DNA of 64,000 nucleotides from Sporomusa silvacetica DSM 10669 (GTDB lineage Bacteria > Bacillota > Negativicutes > Sporomusales > Sporomusaceae). The first letter of the stretch is position 1, and each line of letters starts with the position of its first letter. Below the pieces are notes generated by a model. It was not told the origin of the DNA. It saw only the letters and a list, made by a program, of their open reading frames with translations, and did no database searches. Below are positions 60,362-64,000 of the stretch, piece after piece. The position numbers and the translations under genes are program-made. The DNA lies in assembly GCF_002257705.1 (NCBI RefSeq), contig NZ_LSLK01000059.1, positions 124,001 to 188,000 on the forward strand, given 5' to 3'.

Positions 60362-60394
60362 TTTTAGCATAATTATGATAAAATTATGCTAAAA
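60362..60394. promoter_or_regulatory. Palindromic operator/promoter of the YefM-RelE pair
   Basis: Perfect 13-bp arms TTTTAGCATAATT/AATTATGCTAAAA (60362-60374 and 60382-60394) with a 7-nt centre, ending 19 nt before the antitoxin start. TATGAT at the centre could serve as a -10. Toxin-antitoxin pairs of this type repress themselves through such palindromes. Confidence 0.6.
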
Positions 60395-60413
60395 CAACTA
60401 AGGAGTGACTAAC

Positions 60414-60701
60414 ATGGCACAGATTAGACCTGTATCTGATTTAAGAAATAACTTTGCTGACATTTCAAGGGTTGTTCATGAAACTGCTGAACCAGTGTTT
60501 CTGACCAAGAACGGTTATGGTGACATGGTTGTTATGAGTATGGAAGCCTTTGAACGTTACCAATTTGAAAGTGAAGTTTATTTCAAACTTAAGGAAGCTG
60601 AACTGGAAGCCCAAACAACAAACAAGCGATATTCTCACAAAGAAGTGTTTGATAAATTAAGAGCAAAACTTTCTGACAGAGTGGACTCTGATAATGTATG
60701 A
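60414..60701 (+). CDS. Type II antitoxin, Phd/YefM family
   Basis: 95 residues from ATG 60414 (AAGGAG 8 nt upstream; a GTG three codons earlier lies inside the site). The N-terminal DNA-binding fold has QIRPVSDLRNNFADISRVVH and EPVFLTKNGYGDMVVMSMEA, typical of YefM/Phd, and the C-terminal part is the toxin-wrapping charged helix (KEAELEAQTTNKRYSHKEVF). It overlaps the toxin gene by 8 nt. Confidence 0.9.
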   Translation: MAQIRPVSDLRNNFADISRVVHETAEPVFLTKNGYGDMVVMSMEAFERYQFESEVYFKLKEAELEAQTTNKRYSHKEVFDKLRAKLSDRVDSDNV

Positions 60702-61017
60702 ACTCAGATATTTACCTTTGGCGCGAAAGGATTTAACGAATATTGTAACCTACATTGCAGACCACCTGAAAGCAGCGAAAGCAGCAATAGATTTGTTAGA
60801 TGCACTGGATGAATCTATATCCAAGCTCGAACAGTTCCCTTATTCCGTCAAGGTGTATCAGCCCCTCAAAGTGTTGGAAGGTGAATACAGGATTTTACCA
60901 GTTAAGAATTATGCTGCTTTCTATGTGGTTAAAGAACAGGTGGTTGAAATTCATAGAGTCGTCTATGCCAAGATGGATTTGAACAGGGTTATAGGCACAA
61001 AAGGGCCTGTCCGTTAA
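60694..61017 (+). CDS. Type II toxin, RelE/ParE family
   Basis: 107 residues: MYELRYLPLARKDLTNIVTY, AKAAIDLLDALDESISKLEQ, FPYSVKVYQPLKVLEGEYRI and YAAFYVVKEQVVEIHRVVYA, the alpha/beta RelE-ParE fold. RelE members cut mRNA on the ribosome while ParE members poison gyrase; which applies is not clear. The last nine residues (VIGTKGPVR) and the stop come from the 30-bp repeat also found at 59670, so the native C-terminus may have been replaced. Confidence 0.88.
   Translation: MYELRYLPLARKDLTNIVTYIADHLKAAKAAIDLLDALDESISKLEQFPYSVKVYQPLKVLEGEYRILPVKNYAAFYVVKEQVVEIHRVVYAKMDLNRVIGTKGPVR
60988..61017. repeat. 30-bp direct repeat, copy 2 (inside the RelE gene end)
   Basis: Identical to 59670-59699. 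It provides the last codons and stop of the toxin gene and is followed by TCCCTGCCCCTTTGTCTG, similar to the repeats near 32.8 and 34.9 kb. Confidence 0.75.
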
Positions 61018-61098
61018 GTCCCTGCCCCTTTGTCTGCCTCCACACCCTGTCCTTTGACACCCCCTAGTTATCTATTCCGCCATGTTTATAGCCTAAAA

Positions 61099-61156
61099 GC
61101 AACAAAATGGGTTGTGAGAAACTTATCTCTAAGTTTTTTCACAACCCATTTTGTTG
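61099..61156. terminator. Long hairpin downstream of the toxin-antitoxin pair
   Basis: Arms 61099-61125 and 61130-61156 pair over 27 positions with one mismatch and a TCTC loop. A long terminator-like stem or a small palindromic element between the RelE gene and the sulfatase-like gene; no long T run follows directly on the plus strand. Confidence 0.55.
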
Positions 61157-61226
61157 CGTATTGGAACAGTAGAATCAAAGTTAGGTATTTAATTTTCCCA
61201 ACATATGGTGTAAAATATTACATTGT

Positions 61227-63227
61227 ATGAGAAATCAACTTGAAAGGCTGGCCAAAATAATGTCTAGATGGGATATTTTTTTTAAGCAGATTCAACATGA
61301 CCTAAAATTATATGTTTATGTACTCGCGGTATTTTGTTTATTTAGATTATCTTTTATTTTGATTTTGAACAATTATCTGGAACCTGCAACTAGTCTTGCC
61401 GATATCTTGGCAGCGCTGTACAACGGACTGCATATTAGTTTAAAAAGTTCAGGCATAGTTGTCTTGCTATCATTCTTATTTGGATCAATATTGGTTACCA
61501 TTTTTAACAATTCTAAGTTTGAAAAAATCAGATTCATTCTAGGATCGCTTTATATTTTTTTACTAACCGTTTTGTTCCATGTTAGAATACCATACTATGA
61601 AGTATTTCATGTTGCTTTTAGCCCGTTTCTCTTTAATACTTTTAATGATGATGTAGGTGCTTTATTAGTTACTATTTGGCATGAATATCATATACCTTTA
61701 AAATTGCTTTCCATTTTTTGTTGTTGGTTCATTCTAAGTTATATTCTAAAAAAATGGCTGCAAACTAAGACTATCCGCATGCCTCATTTAACCAGTCTCT
61801 GTGCAAAAACTTGTTTTCGCACATCATTAATTTTATGTATTGCAGTTTTTATGATATTCACCCGTTTTGGTGGCAGTTTGACTTATGCCAATTCTATTCA
61901 CTGGGAAAATGCTGCTGTCAGCAAAGATAACTTTCTTAATGAGGCAATTTTAGATGATGTCCAGGCACTTTACCGCGCATACTCCACTTACAACAAGTTT
62001 AAAAAGGCTACCAATTTGAACATTAATTCTGAGCAAGTACACAACTATGGCGCTCTCCTGGCTGGTCATACTATTGTAACAACAAATGTGGAAGATTATT
62101 TGAAGCGAGAAGCACAAGGAGCTATGATTCCCAAACCATCACATATCTTCCTTATTATTGGCGAAAGTTATGCTGAGTGGCCTTTACTGCCAGAATTTAA
62201 AGATTTGAACATTGCTAATGAGGTTAAGGGGATTATTGACAAAGATAACGCCGTTATTGTAAAACCCTTCTTACCTGCAGGATCAGGAACTGCAATCGCC
62301 GTTAATTCGATAGTTACTGGATTACCTAACCTAAGCTTATATCCTAATTATAAACCAGAATCCTATAAAGGCTCTTATGCCACCGCTATTGGACTGCAAA
62401 TGAAGCAGTTAGGCTATAAAACCCGCTTTTGTTATGCTGGCTTCGGTTCATGGCAACGGATTAAAGAGTTTACGTTAGCGCAAGGCTTTGATGAGTTTTT
62501 TTCTTGCAGTGATTTCAAATACGATGCTGGAAATGCCTGGGGCAGTGAAGATAAATATTTTTTGGAAGCAATTACTACCTTATGTGAAGATAACCAACCA
62601 AGTTTTAATGTGATTTTAACAAGTTCAAATCACCCGCCTTATACAGTAGACTTAGCAAAGGAAGGTTTTGACGAAAGTATTGTTGCGTCTGGATTAAATG
62701 ACACCAGCGATAAAGAATTAATAAATAAATTGGGACATTTCTGGTACTCAGATAAGCAGTTAGGAAATTTCATTAAAAGTATGCAGCAAAAATATCCTGA
62801 TAGTCTGTTTGTGATCACAGGTGACCATGCTGACCGCTTTAACATTATCCCCAATCCCACAATGTTTGAACGTTATGCGGTGCCATTTATATTATATGGT
62901 CCTGGAATTAATAAAAATATGTTTACAAATAATGTTGCCGGGTCACATATTACTATTGCACCAACTCTAATTGAGCTAATCGCTCCCAAGGATTTTGTTT
63001 ACTATACTGTGGGTGAAAGTCTTACGCGGGGAAATAGTTTTGGTTTCAACGACACTTTCTGGATTACAAACGAAAATATAGGAGAATTTGATTCTTCAAA
63101 AACTGAAATGTTATCTGTGACCCACCGAATATCTGCTCCCAAACCTGATCTTACCCAGCAAAAGCAACTTGTTGATGCTATGCAGGGGTTGTCTTGGTGG
63201 AGAATCATGAAAGGTAATCAGATTTGA
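61227..63227 (+). CDS. LTA synthase/sulfatase-like membrane phosphotransferase
   Basis: 666 residues. Five N-terminal transmembrane helices (about 18-220) precede an extracytoplasmic alkaline-phosphatase-like domain (about 300-640): FLIIGESYAEWPLLPEFKD, the nucleophile-threonine region GSGTAIAVNSIVTGLP, ILTSSNHPPYTVD and ITGDHADRFNI with HITIAPTLIELI. Relatives are LtaS, OpgB/MdoB-type phosphoglycerol transferases and sulfatases. In a diderm Firmicute it might add phosphoglycerol or phosphoethanolamine to a glycan or lipid. Start ATG 61227 lacks a good site; ATG 61260 is possible. Confidence 0.85.
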   Translation: MRNQLERLAKIMSRWDIFFKQIQHDLKLYVYVLAVFCLFRLSFILILNNYLEPATSLADILAALYNGLHISLKSSGIVVLLSFLFGSILVTIFNNSKFEKIRFILGSLYIFLLTVLFHVRIPYYEVFHVAFSPFLFNTFNDDVGALLVTIWHEYHIPLKLLSIFCCWFILSYILKKWLQTKTIRMPHLTSLCAKTCFRTSLILCIAVFMIFTRFGGSLTYANSIHWENAAVSKDNFLNEAILDDVQALYRAYSTYNKFKKATNLNINSEQVHNYGALLAGHTIVTTNVEDYLKREAQGAMIPKPSHIFLIIGESYAEWPLLPEFKDLNIANEVKGIIDKDNAVIVKPFLPAGSGTAIAVNSIVTGLPNLSLYPNYKPESYKGSYATAIGLQMKQLGYKTRFCYAGFGSWQRIKEFTLAQGFDEFFSCSDFKYDAGNAWGSEDKYFLEAITTLCEDNQPSFNVILTSSNHPPYTVDLAKEGFDESIVASGLNDTSDKELINKLGHFWYSDKQLGNFIKSMQQKYPDSLFVITGDHADRFNIIPNPTMFERYAVPFILYGPGINKNMFTNNVAGSHITIAPTLIELIAPKDFVYYTVGESLTRGNSFGFNDTFWITNENIGEFDSSKTEMLSVTHRISAPKPDLTQQKQLVDAMQGLSWWRIMKGNQI

Positions 63228-63459
63228 GATGAGATGTTTTATTAAGGCAAGCTTTAGCCTATCTCACATAAGGAAAGGATAAGCTAGGTTGAAAAATCAA
63301 AGGAGTCGTTGGGGCCGCGCCAATGACTCCTTTTTTGATATGTGTGTTGTGTTACTTACGCCAACCCATTGACCAAAGGTAGATGAACCCAGTCTAATAT
63401 CAACGGCAACGCTAACATTAGCGTAGACAAGGGGTAGTTACTTCGAGAAACTAACTATA
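63228..63459. other. Intergenic, convergent genes; terminator only
   Basis: About 230 nt between the converging sulfatase-like and methyltransferase genes. Apart from the terminator at 63299-63336 and a short CGCTAACATTAGCG palindrome near 63409-63422 I see nothing. Confidence 0.5.
63299..63336. terminator. Rho-independent terminator downstream of the sulfatase-like gene
   Basis: AAGGAGTCGTTGG/CCAATGACTCCTT (63299-63311, 63320-63332; one G-U) with a short G/C loop and a run of six T residues on the plus strand. Confidence 0.8.
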
Positions 63460-64000
63460 CTATTTCTGCTTCTGGGCTACCACTACAAATTGTAGCGTAT
63501 ATAAGTCCGGTAAAAAATATTTTAATAATAACCTCAGAATATTTCGTGGTCTAGCTTTGATATTACTGACATTGATCGGAGAAATAGATTTAACGACGTA
63601 CTGGTTATGTTGAAATAATTCCATCATTGTTTTCCGAGTAAAAAACCGAAGGTGTGTACGGTCTAATAAACCACTTTCAACATACTCCCAATTCCCTTTA
63701 ATAAATAGCTGGTTAAAAATCTTATGATGCCGAATATTAGGTATGCTTGCTATAAAACAACCATCATCACATAGGTTATTGCATAATGTACTAACGACAT
63801 TCCAAGGGTCTTTCAGATGTTCTAATAGGTCATTTGCAACTATTAAATCAAACTTACCAAGTTGAGTAAAATCAAATTCTTCAATAGATGTATTATATAC
63901 CCTATCTAGTTGTTTTTTTGCTTTTGTTGCTGCTTTGGCACAAAGTTCAATTCCTGTAACGTTACATTGATAAGTTTGCTTTAATAGTGAACCAAAACCA
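63460..64000 (-). CDS. Class I SAM-dependent methyltransferase (C-terminal part; start beyond window)
   Basis: 179 codons read from the right edge to TAG at 63460. Visible are the post-motif I end VTGIELCAKAA, motif II-like FDLIVANDLLEHLKDPWNVV, DDGCFIASIPNIRHHKIF and EYVESGLLDRTHLRFFTRKT, the pattern of type 12 methyltransferases common in glycan loci. Motif I itself lies just off the window. The target (sugar or lipid) is unknown. Confidence 0.82.
   Translation of the reverse strand, partial: GFGSLLKQTYQCNVTGIELCAKAATKAKKQLDRVYNTSIEEFDFTQLGKFDLIVANDLLEHLKDPWNVVSTLCNNLCDDGCFIASIPNIRHHKIFNQLFIKGNWEYVESGLLDRTHLRFFTRKTMMELFQHNQYVVKSISPINVSNIKARPRNILRLLLKYFLPDLYTLQFVVVAQKQK

Overview
The window reads as a chromosomal segment of a motile, flagellated Firmicute with an outer membrane, most likely a Negativicute (Sporomusaceae-like). 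The flagellar late-gene order (yvyF-flgM-flgN-flgK-flgL-DUF6470-fliW-csrA, with comF next door), RecD2, YvrJ, DUF1659 and DUF2922 are Firmicute hallmarks. A Wzi-type outer-membrane beta-barrel with a signal peptide and a C-terminal aromatic residue, plus a Wza-like export protein, indicate a diderm envelope. The genus is inferred; no rRNA is present.

Layout. 1-7.2 kb: minus-strand flagellar hook/filament operon ending in a partial fliD. 7.4-11 kb: divergent HD-GYP gene, comF and recD2. 11.3-12.8 kb: a small module of a sigma-70-family factor with DUF1659, DUF2922 and YvrJ proteins. 13-16.2 kb: an ABC-F ATPase, a membrane-anchored GT2-like protein and an orphan NarL/DegU-type response regulator. 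16.2-21.5 kb: central sugar-nucleotide supply (pgi, galU, phosphomannomutase/phosphoglucomutase, manC). 21.5-22.4 kb: VanZ-like protein, a structured RNA-like stretch and a small unknown protein.

22.9-59.1 kb is one large capsule or O-antigen-like locus of the Wzx/Wzy type, all on the minus strand and read from the Wza-like gene downwards. It contains export, chain-length and BY-kinase genes and a WbpM-like dehydratase. A nonulosonic-acid set (neuB, neuC, neuA) is interleaved with a HisH/HisF/PP-loop amidotransferase set that in known pathways makes acetamidino groups. Next come a pyruvyltransferase-like gene, an unassigned GT-B-like protein, wzy, wzx, two SDR epimerases, glycosyltransferases and an initiating sugar transferase. 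A fnlA/RmlD-like/wecB trio follows (UDP-N-acetyl-L-quinovosamine or -fucosamine), then rfbBACD (dTDP-L-rhamnose), galE, wzi, ugd, a UDP-glucuronate epimerase and a CpsB-type phosphatase. At 32.5-35 kb the locus is interrupted by a patch of REP-like repeats, a REP-associated tyrosine transposase, an MNT/HEPN toxin-antitoxin pair and two decayed nucleotidyltransferase fragments.

59.1-64 kb is an accessory fringe: a paralogue of the small protein at 22.2 kb and a decayed third copy, a frameshifted 46-codon gene, a YefM/RelE-type toxin-antitoxin pair with a palindromic operator, a 30-bp direct repeat, an LTA-synthase/sulfatase-like membrane protein and a partial methyltransferase.

Together the enzymes can supply UDP-Glc, UDP-GlcA, UDP-GalA, UDP-Gal, GDP-Man, dTDP-Rha, one or two 6-deoxy-HexNAc donors and a CMP-nonulosonate, probably acetamidino-modified, for one exported surface glycan. 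The most interesting candidates are the nonulosonate/acetamidino operon, the sigma/DUF1659/DUF2922/YvrJ module, the repeat/RAYT/toxin-antitoxin patch, and the small-protein family with its conserved upstream palindrome. No tRNA, rRNA or CRISPR array was seen.
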